From JAWMQL01 sp033283165 (lineage in GTDB: Bacteria > Pseudomonadota > Gammaproteobacteria > Pseudomonadales > Halieaceae): DNA of 64,000 bases. The stretch spans positions 248,001-312,000 of the forward strand of contig JAWMQL010000003.1 of NCBI GenBank assembly GCA_033283165.1, in the 5' to 3' direction. Every line of letters starts with the position of its first letter. The stretch's first letter is position 1. The notes under the pieces were generated by a model, which was given only the letters and a program-made list of their open reading frames with translations, was not told the DNA's origin and did no database searches. Positions 42,626 through 51,701 of this stretch are shown here, in pieces. The translations under genes were made by a program, and so were the position numbers.

Positions 42626-44977
42626 ATGAACAATCGCTACAAACTCGCAACAGCCCTGACTCTTGCCCTGCCGGCACTGACCAGTGCGCCGCTGGCCCAG
42701 GCCCAGGGTGACCTGGTACTGGAGGAGATCATTGTCACCGCCCGTAAACGCGAGGAGAACCTGCAGGACACGCCCATATCGATCACCGCCATCACGGGCG
42801 TGATGATCGAGCAGACCAAGATGTTCAACATCGCCGACCTGGAGCAGCGCACACCGAACCTGTCGGTCCGGGCATCTGACAATGGCGTCAGCAGTGCTCT
42901 ACAGGCCTATATCCGGGGCGTGGGGCAATTTGATTTTGCACTCACCGTGGACCCGGGCGTCGGTATGTACGTCGACGGGGTCTACCTGTCGCGGGCGGTC
43001 GGGGCGAACTTCCAGCTCTCCGACATCGAGAAGATCCAGGTGCTGCGCGGACCACAGGGCACCCTGTTTGGCCGGAACACCATCGGCGGCGCAATCAGCG
43101 TGGTGACCCGCAAGCCCTCGGGCGAGACCAATTTCAGCGCGGAAGTGACCGGCGGCGAATACAGCTACCTGTCCTTCGACGGCTACGCGGAATTCCCTGT
43201 GACGGAGGATGTTGCCGCGAGCCTCTCGGTATTGACCAAGCACTCCGACGGGTGGCAGAAACGGGACCGGGGCGACGACGCCGGCAATGACGACATGTGG
43301 TCAGTACGGGGACACCTCAACGCGGACTTCACCGAGCGCTGGAACTCACACCTGGTGCTTGATTACACGGATATCGATCAGAACGTCTATCCACAGGTGC
43401 TCAGCGATTTCAATCCCGCGGCAACCTTTCCCTCCTTCTACAATTCAGTCGTACTGGGCCCACAGGGCGAGTCCTGCTGTGAAACCAACATCGACGATAT
43501 TGACCGGAGCCACGCGCTCAACGAACTCGACCGGGATCAAAGCGAGACCTGGGGCGTCAGCTGGACGAACACCTGGGACCTGGGCGAACTGACCCTCAAG
43601 TCAATTACCGGTTACCGCGACATGGATACGGAGTCGTATCGGGATGCCGACAATGCCGTGTTCGATTACTTCTCTGTGGGCTCGCTGTTCGACATCCAGC
43701 AGTTCAGCCAGGAGTTCCTGCTGAGCGATGCCGACGGCGGCAAGTTCGACTGGCTGGTAGGCGCATACTACCTGAACGAGGACGGCGATCACATCAGCGA
43801 CGTGACCGTGGCAGACGGGCTCTATGACGCCCTCGCCGGACTCCCGGACTTCGTCACCCTGCCGGACGGCACCCCGCTCAAATTCCTGGCGGTGCCCTTT
43901 GACGTGACCCTGTCCTATGACCGAAGCCAGGAGACCACCAGCTATGCCGCCTTTTTCAATACCACCTGGCATATGACGGACCGGGCACGGCTGAACGTTG
44001 CAGCGCGGTATACCTACGATGAAAAAGACATGAAGATGTACACCATCAAGCGCGCCAGCCAGACACCGGTCCTGATACCGGGGCCAACGGATCCCAGCTC
44101 CTGCACCGACGTGCTGCCGGACGGCCGTGGTTCGCGCTTCTCCTGCAAGGACGACTGGGACGAGTTCTCGCCGAAGGTCGGGATCGACTACGACTTCAGT
44201 GACGACGTCATGGGATATGCCCTTGTGGCAGGTGGATTCCGAAGCGGTGTCTACAATGGCCGACCCACCGCCACCGCCCAGATTTCGGTCGCCGATCCGG
44301 AGACCTTGCTCAGTTATGAAGTGGGGTTGAAGTCGCAACTCTGGAACAAGCGCCTCCAGATCAACAGCGCGGTCTTCTACAACGACTACAAGGATCGGCA
44401 GTTCCTGGTCAACCGGCCCTCCGGTTCTGCCGAGAGCGCCCTGGCACTGGTTGTGGATAACGCCGCCGATTCGACCCTGTGGGGCGCGGAGCTGGAGTTC
44501 ACCGCGCTGCCAGCCCGCGGGCTCACTATCACGGGTGGCTTGTCCTACATCGACGCGGAATATGACAAATTCGAGTCCATCAATCCGGAGACCGGGGAAG
44601 TGGAGGATCTCAGCGATCGGCCCTTTGCCAACACGCCCGAGTGGACCGCGAACCTGCTGGCCCAGTATGTGTACGAGTTGTCGGGGGGCAGCCGATTCAG
44701 GTTCCGTGCGGACATGTCCTACACGGACGAGATATTTTACAGCGACGACGAGGCATGCACCTGCTTCGATCGCCTCAACGCCGACAGTTATACCATCTAC
44801 AATGCCGGCGTGAGCTATGTCACCGCAAACGATAAGTGGGAAATCAGCGTGTTTGGCCGCAACCTGGGCGACAAGCGAGAAAACCGCGGTGGCTTCGGGG
44901 TCGATGCCTTCGGTACCACGACCGTCAGCTACACCGAGCCGCGTCGTTACTTCATCAGCTTCAAGTACCGCAGCTAG
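42626..44977 (+). CDS. TonB-dependent receptor
   Basis: This is a 783-residue outer-membrane receptor with a signal peptide (cleavage after AQA, about 26), then LEEIIVTARKREENLQD as TonB-box region and start of the plug. Plug motifs IEKIQVLRGPQGTLFGRNTIGG and GAISVVTRKP are clear, followed by a 22-strand-type barrel ending RRYFISFKYRS. The style is that of receptors common in marine gammaproteobacteria for complex organic substrates. It is followed 51 bases later by the extradiol dioxygenase gene, so uptake of the aromatic or steroid compound being degraded is a good guess. The ligand is unproven. Confidence 0.95.
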   Translation: MNNRYKLATALTLALPALTSAPLAQAQGDLVLEEIIVTARKREENLQDTPISITAITGVMIEQTKMFNIADLEQRTPNLSVRASDNGVSSALQAYIRGVGQFDFALTVDPGVGMYVDGVYLSRAVGANFQLSDIEKIQVLRGPQGTLFGRNTIGGAISVVTRKPSGETNFSAEVTGGEYSYLSFDGYAEFPVTEDVAASLSVLTKHSDGWQKRDRGDDAGNDDMWSVRGHLNADFTERWNSHLVLDYTDIDQNVYPQVLSDFNPAATFPSFYNSVVLGPQGESCCETNIDDIDRSHALNELDRDQSETWGVSWTNTWDLGELTLKSITGYRDMDTESYRDADNAVFDYFSVGSLFDIQQFSQEFLLSDADGGKFDWLVGAYYLNEDGDHISDVTVADGLYDALAGLPDFVTLPDGTPLKFLAVPFDVTLSYDRSQETTSYAAFFNTTWHMTDRARLNVAARYTYDEKDMKMYTIKRASQTPVLIPGPTDPSSCTDVLPDGRGSRFSCKDDWDEFSPKVGIDYDFSDDVMGYALVAGGFRSGVYNGRPTATAQISVADPETLLSYEVGLKSQLWNKRLQINSAVFYNDYKDRQFLVNRPSGSAESALALVVDNAADSTLWGAELEFTALPARGLTITGGLSYIDAEYDKFESINPETGEVEDLSDRPFANTPEWTANLLAQYVYELSGGSRFRFRADMSYTDEIFYSDDEACTCFDRLNADSYTIYNAGVSYVTANDKWEISVFGRNLGDKRENRGGFGVDAFGTTTVSYTEPRRYFISFKYRS

Positions 44978-45028
44978 GCCTTGCAGGCAGTGAACCAGAA
45001 GGAGCATGGTATCGAAGGGAAGGCGCAG

Positions 45029-46021
45029 GTGGGCGAGAACAGGGCCACGGATATCTTCGGCGCCGTACGCATGGGCTATCTCGTGGTCGGCTCCCGGAAA
45101 CTCGATGCCTGGAAGCAGTTTCTCACCGAGGCCATCGGCTTACACCTGGCACATGAAGCACCCGGCGAACTGGCATTTCGCATGGATGAGCATGCCAGGC
45201 GCTTGATCATCGAGGAGGATCCGGCCGAGGACGCGATCGCGGTGGGCTGGGAACTGGACGACGAGTCGGTGCTCCGGGTGATCCTGGATCGCCTGGAGGC
45301 AAAGGGGGTCAAGGTTGACTTCGTCGACGACGAGGTTGCAGCGAGGCGAGGCGTGGAATCCCTGCATCGCTTTGCCGGCCCCAAAGGCATGTCGATTGAA
45401 CTGTTTACCCGGCCACTGTTGGTTGAGCGACCGCTGGAAATACCCGGAACCGGGTTCAACATCGGTGCGGCAGGCATGGGACATATGTCGTTCATGTCGC
45501 GTGAGCCCGAACGCAGCATCGCGTTCTGGCAGGACCTGTTTGACGCCAGGATCAGTGACAGGATTGAGTTGTCCGCTGGCAGATCGGTCATTCTCGATGT
45601 CACCTTCCTCCGCGTCAACCAGCGGCACCACTCGATCGCGATTGCGGCGACGAGAGGGATGTCGATTGACTTCTTCAGGACGCGAGTCCAGCACGTCAAC
45701 CTTGAAGTGGCTACCCTGGATGACCTGTCATCTACCTACGAACGCTGCAAGGCGCTGGGCTACAGGTTCGCGCGCAGTGTGGGACAGCACCCGAATGACA
45801 AGGAATTATCCTTCTATGTTGTTACTCCTTCCGGGTTCGACCTGGAAATCGGCTGGGACGCGCTGGCAGTTGATGAAGTTACCTGGCAGCCGGGAAAAAC
45901 CTATCCGAACATGAGCACCTGGGGACACGATATACCCGGCATGTTCTCCTCCGACCTGAGTTTCAGCCACCTGATACGCGGCGCACGGTCGTTGACGAAG
46001 ACGGAGTTTCTGCCGTGGTAA
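45029..46021 (+). CDS. Extradiol ring-cleavage dioxygenase (BphC/HsaC type, VOC fold)
   Basis: This protein of about 330 residues has the two-domain vicinal oxygen chelate fold. The expected iron ligands are present: His in AAGMGHMSF, His in VQHVNLEV and Glu in VVTPSGFDLEIGW. It would cleave a catechol ring next to the two hydroxyls, giving the substrate for the hydrolase at 38715. The start is uncertain. GTG at 45029 has a GGGAAGG-like sequence upstream and places the first strand (MGYLVVGS) where family members have it. TTG at 44981 is an alternative. It lies just after the TonB receptor on the same strand. Confidence 0.9.
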   Translation: MGENRATDIFGAVRMGYLVVGSRKLDAWKQFLTEAIGLHLAHEAPGELAFRMDEHARRLIIEEDPAEDAIAVGWELDDESVLRVILDRLEAKGVKVDFVDDEVAARRGVESLHRFAGPKGMSIELFTRPLLVERPLEIPGTGFNIGAAGMGHMSFMSREPERSIAFWQDLFDARISDRIELSAGRSVILDVTFLRVNQRHHSIAIAATRGMSIDFFRTRVQHVNLEVATLDDLSSTYERCKALGYRFARSVGQHPNDKELSFYVVTPSGFDLEIGWDALAVDEVTWQPGKTYPNMSTWGHDIPGMFSSDLSFSHLIRGARSLTKTEFLPW

Positions 46022-46155
46022 AGCGCTCCCTGGCCATCGGCGCGACCTGACCCCGACTCCAGGTGCAGACGTGAGTTTTAAGCCGTTCAGGCCTTGAAGG
46101 GCGGCCATCAATTGCTTATCTTGGCAGACCCTGACAGCGTAGAGGTGAACCGGGC

Positions 46156-46392
46156 ATGGACAATCCAAAGCGAGCAGCAGACACCCCTTTCGGCGTAGAG
46201 GTCGAGGCCGGCAAGGCCTACTTCTGGTGTGCCTGCGGCATGAGCAGCACCCAGCCCTTCTGCGACGGTTCCCACAAGGACACCGGATTCAGCCCGGTGC
46301 GCTATGACGCGGCGGAGTCCGGCAAGGTATTTTTCTGCGGTTGCAAGGCCACCGGCAATGCCCCACTCTGCGACGGCAGCCATAATAACTGA
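46156..46392 (+). CDS. Double CDGSH iron-sulfur protein
   Basis: This is a 78-residue protein with two CDGSH [2Fe-2S] motifs: Cys25, Cys27, Cys36, His40, and Cys61, Cys63, Cys72, His76 (CxC-x8-CDGSH). Bacterial double-CDGSH proteins are soluble electron-transfer or redox-sensing proteins. No membrane segment is present. It could supply electrons to one of the oxygenases nearby, but nothing in the sequence proves it. It converges with the membrane-protein gene at 46422. Confidence 0.92.
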   Translation: MDNPKRAADTPFGVEVEAGKAYFWCACGMSSTQPFCDGSHKDTGFSPVRYDAAESGKVFFCGCKATGNAPLCDGSHNN

Positions 46393-46421
46393 GCCCGATC
46401 GGTATCATGTTCCCTGGCGCT

Positions 46422-46835
46422 TCAGTTGAGCAGTCCGTAGTCAAGGTCCGCGGGGTAAACGGCGAGCTGGGTCAGCAGGAGTAGCAACCAGAATCCAATC
46501 TCAAGGGTCTCTAGCAATGGTTGGGTTTTCGTTACGGCCCCGTGCAGGTGGGTGACCACGTACAGGGCGGATATCAGTATGAGACCGTCAAAAACGGCTG
46601 CCTGTGCTGCCTCTGCGCCACTGGCAACAAAACATATAAGACATATCCCGGCAGCCGCCACGCCCAGGGATCGACCGAAGTAAATTGCCAGGTCCGTATC
46701 CTGAGGAAGATTCCATCCAACCACTCTTGCCCACGATAAGGGGGCGAAGATCATCGGTAACGCGAATAGCACCATGATCAGAATTGGAAACCAACGTAGA
46801 AAATCCGATGAGTATGCACTCCACATGCCAATCAT
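46422..46835 (-). CDS. Four-helix membrane protein, unknown
   Basis: This 137-residue protein has four hydrophobic helices (about 14-32, 49-66, 76-96 and 112-130). PLLETLEIGFWLLLLL near the end is typical of small uncharacterised inner-membrane proteins. It stands alone on the minus strand. No charged catalytic motif is seen, and the family was not recognised. Confidence 0.65.
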   Translation of the reverse strand: MIGMWSAYSSDFLRWFPILIMVLFALPMIFAPLSWARVVGWNLPQDTDLAIYFGRSLGVAAAGICLICFVASGAEAAQAAVFDGLILISALYVVTHLHGAVTKTQPLLETLEIGFWLLLLLTQLAVYPADLDYGLLN

Positions 46836-47041
46836 ATTGTTATTCCTTGCTTATCGAATACGCGCAATATGGATAATAGCCCATAGACCTCCCTCCATCC
46901 TGTCCAGGTGGCCGGCCCTTCGCTACGGTGCGAGGCAAACCTTACTTTGACACCGCGGGATTGAACACCCCGCTACCCGCGCTTAGGGTATGTCGGTCTC
47001 GGTTTGCTGGCTTAAAAGACGACCGTAGCCTGTTCTCCTCT

Positions 47042-47063
47042 TTCTTCGCGACTTCTTCGCGAC
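47042..47063. repeat. Tandem 11-base repeat in a leader
   Basis: TTCTTCGCGAC occurs twice head to tail just before the ribosome site of the aldehyde dehydrogenase gene. It contains the palindrome TCGCGA. It may be a chance duplication or a weak regulator site. Confidence 0.4.
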
Positions 47064-47080
47064 CTTAAAAAGGCCCGATT

Positions 47081-48601
47081 ATGATGGACCAGACAGTCAG
47101 GGATTACCTGGACAAATTTGGCATCCGGGAAGATACCCGCGCCTTCCTTGAGCAGGAACAACGTATGCTGATCGGCAATCAGTGGATCGGCGCCAGCGAA
47201 CGCCAGACCCATGATGTCCACGAATTTTCCACCGGCGGTGTGGCGACCCGGATCCCCATGGGAACCACGGAGGATGTCGACGCTGCCGTGACGGCTGCCC
47301 GGTACCAGTTTGAACAGGGCGAGTGGTCGAAACTGACCGGCCTGCAGCGCGAGCAATTAATCAACCGCCTGGCCGACAAGCTCGAGGAAAATATCGACCA
47401 ACTGGCCGAAATCGAATCCATCGACGTGGGCAAGAACCGCGACATCGCCCGGGAGGTCGACATCCAGGGCTCTATCGACACCCTGCGGTATTTTGCCGGC
47501 TGGGCCTCCAAATTATCCGGACGCGTGAGTGAACCGTGCTCCCTGCCCGGTGATTACCTGACCTACACCACAAAGGAGCCGGTGGGCGTGGTCGGCTCCA
47601 TCGCGCCCTGGAACTTTCCCCTGAACACCACCTGCTGGAAGCTGGGCGCCACCCTGGCCACGGGCTGTACCACCGTGATCAAGCCCGCTGAGCTGACCAC
47701 CCTGAGTGCCCTGCGCCTGGCGGAACTGGCCCTGGAAGCAGGCATTCCGCCGGGCGTGATCAACGTCGTATCCGGACAGGGCCCGGTCGTCGGCAACGCC
47801 ATCGCCAGCCACCCCGGCATCGACAAACTGACATTCACCGGCTCGACCGCCGTGGGCAAAATCGTGGGCCAGCAGGCCATCAACAAGCTGTCCCACCTGA
47901 CCCTGGAACTGGGCGGCAAGTCTGCCGTGATCGTACTGGAAGACGTGGACATCAGGAAAACCGCGGCCAGGGTCGCCGAAGGCGTGTTCTTCAACGCCGG
48001 CCAGGTGTGCGACGCGGGTACCCGCGCGTATATTCACGAAAGCATCTACGACGAGTTCCTCGCCGAGGTGGCCGCCTGTGCGGAACAGATGAAGATCGGC
48101 CCCGGACTCGGCCCGGACAGCTTCATACCGCCGATGGTCGGGCGCAAGCAATTCCAGACCGTGGCCTCCTACATACGGACCGGCATTGAGGAAGGCGCCG
48201 AGTTACTCTGCGGCGGCCTGCCGGCGGATATGGAAAATGACGTCTATATCGCTCCCACGGTATTCAAGAACTGCAACAATGACATGCGTATCGTGCGCGA
48301 GGAAATCTTCGGCCCGGTGCTGGTTACCGCCCCCTTCAGTAACGACGACGAGGCCATCAGACTGGCCAATGATTCCGACTACGGACTGGCGTCCGCCATT
48401 TACGGCAAGGACGTTACCCGCATTTTCAAACTGGTTCCCCGGATCCAGGCCGGTGCCGTGAAAATCAACGGCGACGGCATGATCGATCCCGCCCTGCCTT
48501 TTGGCGGTTACAAACAATCCGGCATCGGTAAGGACCTGGGCCAGGAGCAACTGGAATATTTCCTGGAGACCAAAACTGTCTTTTTGAACCTGAACGACTA
48601 G
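47081..48601 (+). CDS. NAD(P)-dependent aldehyde dehydrogenase
   Basis: This 506-residue enzyme oxidises an aldehyde to the acid. Catalytic Cys310 lies in FFNAGQVCDAG and general-base Glu276 in LELGGKS. The cofactor-binding FTGSTAVGK and the C-terminal GIGKDLGQEQLEYFLETKTV are present. The group resembles betaine- and gamma-aminobutyraldehyde dehydrogenases. An adjacent cupin gene begins 90 bases later. Together with the glutamine synthetase-like and creatinase-like genes it hints at amine or compatible-solute breakdown. Confidence 0.93.
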   Translation: MMDQTVRDYLDKFGIREDTRAFLEQEQRMLIGNQWIGASERQTHDVHEFSTGGVATRIPMGTTEDVDAAVTAARYQFEQGEWSKLTGLQREQLINRLADKLEENIDQLAEIESIDVGKNRDIAREVDIQGSIDTLRYFAGWASKLSGRVSEPCSLPGDYLTYTTKEPVGVVGSIAPWNFPLNTTCWKLGATLATGCTTVIKPAELTTLSALRLAELALEAGIPPGVINVVSGQGPVVGNAIASHPGIDKLTFTGSTAVGKIVGQQAINKLSHLTLELGGKSAVIVLEDVDIRKTAARVAEGVFFNAGQVCDAGTRAYIHESIYDEFLAEVAACAEQMKIGPGLGPDSFIPPMVGRKQFQTVASYIRTGIEEGAELLCGGLPADMENDVYIAPTVFKNCNNDMRIVREEIFGPVLVTAPFSNDDEAIRLANDSDYGLASAIYGKDVTRIFKLVPRIQAGAVKINGDGMIDPALPFGGYKQSGIGKDLGQEQLEYFLETKTVFLNLND

Positions 48602-48691
48602 CGGGCCGGTAAACACCGGTATCTGCCGGCGACAGGGTTCGCTGCCCCGCCCGGCTCGGGCTACCCATTAAAAAGTTATGGAGGAATCAAC

Positions 48692-49042
48692 GTGACCGAA
48701 GTCATCAAGCTTGACCCGCATGCCGAGATGCAACGTTCCCGGGAGATCGACCCGTCTACCATCCTCTCTGGAACACCTGACGAGCGTCTTGCCAGCTTCA
48801 CCAATGTCCCCGTCAGCGGTAATCTGGATGTGGGCATCTGGGAATGCGATGCCTACGAGGAGCGGATCGATGGCTACCCCGTCGATGAGGTGATGATCGT
48901 TATCAGTGGGGGTGCAACCCTGGTTTCCGACGCCGGCGTCAGCACGGAACTGAAAGCCGGGGATGTCGCCTTCGTACCCAGGGGCTGGAAAGGGAAATGG
49001 ATCCAGACGGAAACCATTCGCAAATTCACCGTGATGGTATAA
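48692..49042 (+). CDS. Cupin domain protein
   Basis: This is a 116-residue single cupin barrel of the Cupin_3/DUF861 type. IDGYPVDEVMIVISGGATLVSD and LKAGDVAFVPRGWKGKW give the two cupin motifs, but the metal-binding His residues are mostly absent, so a sugar or small-molecule binding role is more likely than oxygenase activity. The start is GTG with GGAGG seven bases upstream. It follows the aldehyde dehydrogenase. Similar small cupins often accompany amine or ureido catabolic genes. Confidence 0.82.
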   Translation: MTEVIKLDPHAEMQRSREIDPSTILSGTPDERLASFTNVPVSGNLDVGIWECDAYEERIDGYPVDEVMIVISGGATLVSDAGVSTELKAGDVAFVPRGWKGKWIQTETIRKFTVMV

Positions 49043-49073
49043 ATCGGGCGTGACTAGCGCCAAGGGCTTACCT

Positions 49074-49120
49074 GATTGAAAAAACTGCTGACCGGTGCAC
49101 GCCCGACCAGCAGTTCAATC
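49074..49120. terminator. Bidirectional terminator-like hairpin
   Basis: GATTGAA-AAAA-CTGCTG and CAGCAGTTCAATC can pair as a 13-base stem with an A4 bulge, around an 18-base loop. It lies between the convergent cupin and creatinase-like genes. The A-run in the left arm gives a T-run on the minus strand, supporting termination of the 50309-49149 gene. Confidence 0.55.
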
Positions 49121-49148
49121 ATATCGATTTTTCCGGGGCCTTACTGCG

Positions 49149-50309
49149 TTAATCCGCGGTAAATACCTTGCGCTCGAAGTTGGTGATGGCGCGACAACCG
49201 TCTTTGGTTACGGCGATCGTTTCGGTAATACCGACACCGCCATGACCAGGTACCTGTACCCATGGGATCAGGTGGAAAGTCATGCCTTCCTGCAGTTCTT
49301 CTTTGTGAGCGTCAACCATGGAGATGATGTGACCTTCGCCCCAATCGGGTGGGAAGCCGATACCGATGGAGTAAGCCGTACGCGCTGCCTGCTCTACATC
49401 AGCCCTGGCAATAATGTCCCGGGCAATCTTGTCGACATCGCAGGCGGGAACGCCGGGCCTGATGGCCTCCATGGTCGCGGCCATTGCTTCAAGACACACT
49501 TTTTCACCGTCGGCGATCTTCTGAGGCTTCTCCCCGACGCAGATGGTACGCATCATGGCGGTGTGGTAACGGTTGTAGGAACCGGCCACTTCCAGGAATA
49601 CGTAGTCGTTGTGTTCGACTTCACGGTGTTCCCAGGTCATGTGACCGACGGCACCACGCCAGCCAGTCGCCACAAATGGCGCCATGGAAGGCCATTCGGA
49701 ACCGGCACGCAGCATGGCGCTGTAGATTTCTGCAGCGATTTCGTCTTCGTTAACACCCGCGCGAGACGCTTTGATACCAGCCAGCATGCCGGCTTCCGTG
49801 GTGCGAGCGGACCGCTCCATTTTTTCAAGTTCCAGAGGAGACTTGATCTTACGCAGTTGCTCGACAATACCGGTGCAGTTTACGAACTTGGCGTTGCGAA
49901 CCTTTGACATGATGCCTTCAGCTTCGAAGTTACGCATGAAGTAGGCGTCGCGGTCGATACCGATGGTGCCTTTATCCAGGCCAAACTCTTTGAACGTGTC
50001 GGCAACCACCTGAGTGGCGTCGGTGAAGTCAGCGTAGGGGCGGCTGATCTTGATCCAGGTACGCGCTGCAATGTTGGAGGACTCCAGCAGCCGGGTAACC
50101 ATGAAAGGTTCTTTTTCCAGGGGCACGACCAGACACTGGAACCAGTAGTAACCGGGCGTCTGGTAACCTGTCAGGTAAAACAGGTCCTGGGGCATGGCCA
50201 GGATAACTGTATCCATGCCTTTTTCCTGCATGGAGGCGCGCAGGTTGGCGATGCGGGTTTGGAACTCCTCGATCGGAAATACCAGATCACCGTGTTGTGG
50301 GTTTGCCAT
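49149..50309 (-). CDS. Creatinase/ectoine hydrolase-like M24 family protein
   Basis: This 386-residue protein has the creatinase N-terminal domain and the pita-bread fold of M24 peptidases. YVFLEVAGSYNRYHTAMMRT stands where metal-dependent peptidases have two Asp ligands, so the metal site looks lost, as in creatinase and the ectoine hydrolase DoeA. HLIPWVQVPGHGGVGITETIAV forms the later part of the active site. Hydrolysis of a C-N bond in a small solute is more likely than peptide cleavage. No ectoine-catabolism partner (DoeB/DoeC) is adjacent, though an aldehyde dehydrogenase is near. Codon use looks somewhat less GC-biased than in its neighbours by eye. Confidence 0.85.
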   Translation of the reverse strand: MANPQHGDLVFPIEEFQTRIANLRASMQEKGMDTVILAMPQDLFYLTGYQTPGYYWFQCLVVPLEKEPFMVTRLLESSNIAARTWIKISRPYADFTDATQVVADTFKEFGLDKGTIGIDRDAYFMRNFEAEGIMSKVRNAKFVNCTGIVEQLRKIKSPLELEKMERSARTTEAGMLAGIKASRAGVNEDEIAAEIYSAMLRAGSEWPSMAPFVATGWRGAVGHMTWEHREVEHNDYVFLEVAGSYNRYHTAMMRTICVGEKPQKIADGEKVCLEAMAATMEAIRPGVPACDVDKIARDIIARADVEQAARTAYSIGIGFPPDWGEGHIISMVDAHKEELQEGMTFHLIPWVQVPGHGGVGITETIAVTKDGCRAITNFERKVFTAD

Positions 50310-50468
50310 ATGTATTGATCTCCAGAATAGAGCGTGTTTGAAATCGCGGGGAATATAGCCCTCGACCGCACAGGTAACAATCAGAAAAGCACGAAATTCA
50401 GTTCGAAGAGAGCGGAAGTAAGTTGCACCACCGCATCTCGGGCGTGCCTTGAAGGGAATTACCCGCGT

Positions 50469-51701
50469 TTACAGCGCGACCGGGCTTTCGGCACTGGCCA
50501 GTTGTTCTTCCCTCACATTTCTTTCCATGGCCAGGCATACCGGGATCTGGACCAGGGCGGCGGCGATACAGGTCAACCCGGCCACTTCACACACCTGGGA
50601 GATTGTGATGAATTCCGCCAGGTAACCGCCCACACTGGGTCCCAGGCCATAGGTCAGCATGGTCATGCCGCCAGCCAGCGTCACCCAGTGTCCCTGCCGG
50701 TCAAAACGGGTCGCGGTGGCGATGAAATAGGTCATGACAAACAACTCGAACACCCCAAGGCACAGCATGGCCAGCACCATGGCCAGGACCGAATTGGACC
50801 TGGCCATCACAAAACAGGTTACCGCGCAGATACTGAGAGCGACCACAAAGGTCCGCACGCGCCCGAAGCGGTCGCCGATCAGGCCCGCCACACCGCTGCC
50901 GATAATCCCGCCCATGGGCATCATGGCCAGGAAAGACCCCGCCTCTTCATCGGTCATGCCGATGGCGTCGGCACGTCGGTCCGCGAAGCTCCAATCCATG
51001 CCGATCGCGACGTTAAACAGTGACAGCGCGATAAAATACAGGGTGATGTTGGTGGGGGACAACAGGGCCGGCTGGCCGTTGCTCTTTTTCTCCTCTACTG
51101 AAATTCGGGGGTCGGGCATTTTCAACAGGAAGCCGCCAAATCCGATCGACAACGCGGCCAGCACCAGGTAGACACCCTGCTGCTGGTGCCAGTGCGTGGT
51201 CACCCAGGGCAGCGCAAACAGCATCAGGGTCAGCAATACCTGGGCGCCTGACATGCCAAGACCGAACAGCCGGTCACCCGAGGGGTTGCCGGCAACACTG
51301 GCACAGGCAGCGCCGTACATCAGGCCCGCGCCGACCCCGACCAGGAATCGGGTGACCAGCAGTACCTGGTAGGCGTCGAACAGCTCAAAGGTATGGGCGA
51401 TGGCCGAGACGCCCTGGCCAATAATCGCCAGACCCAATCCGAGCAGCGCGATAATTGGCTTGTGCCAGCGGTCAATGCGGATGGCCAGCAAGATGGCGAC
51501 CACGGACATGGTGGTTAATTCCAGGCTACCCAGGAACCCGGCGTCCTTCGCACTCATGTCCAGCCCGTCGATCAGGGCTCCGACCTGAACCGGGATACCG
51601 AGCGCCCCGTGCCAGGAAATAAACACCGCGCAGGTGACGGCCATCCAGGCCAGCAAACTGCCACCAAAGAATGGGCGCTCCGCATTAAAAAAATTCAGCA
51701 T
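50469..51701 (-). CDS. MFS transporter
   Basis: This 410-residue protein has 12 hydrophobic segments and the loop after helix 2 reads RIDRWHKP, the place of the conserved MFS motif. The second half repeats the pattern with GLIGDRFGRVRT. It imports or exports a small organic compound by ion coupling. It lies upstream of the creatinase-like gene on the same strand with a 159-base gap, so joint expression is possible. Confidence 0.9.
   Translation of the reverse strand: MLNFFNAERPFFGGSLLAWMAVTCAVFISWHGALGIPVQVGALIDGLDMSAKDAGFLGSLELTTMSVVAILLAIRIDRWHKPIIALLGLGLAIIGQGVSAIAHTFELFDAYQVLLVTRFLVGVGAGLMYGAACASVAGNPSGDRLFGLGMSGAQVLLTLMLFALPWVTTHWHQQQGVYLVLAALSIGFGGFLLKMPDPRISVEEKKSNGQPALLSPTNITLYFIALSLFNVAIGMDWSFADRRADAIGMTDEEAGSFLAMMPMGGIIGSGVAGLIGDRFGRVRTFVVALSICAVTCFVMARSNSVLAMVLAMLCLGVFELFVMTYFIATATRFDRQGHWVTLAGGMTMLTYGLGPSVGGYLAEFITISQVCEVAGLTCIAAALVQIPVCLAMERNVREEQLASAESPVAL

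Noticed and set aside
43601..45007. Open frame of 468 codons on the minus strand
   Set aside because: It is antisense to the TonB receptor, whose plug and barrel motifs are unmistakable.
48601..48650. CCGGT-AAAC-ACCGG hairpin between the aldehyde dehydrogenase and cupin genes
   Set aside because: The stem is only five bases with no T-run. It is too weak to call a terminator or riboswitch.
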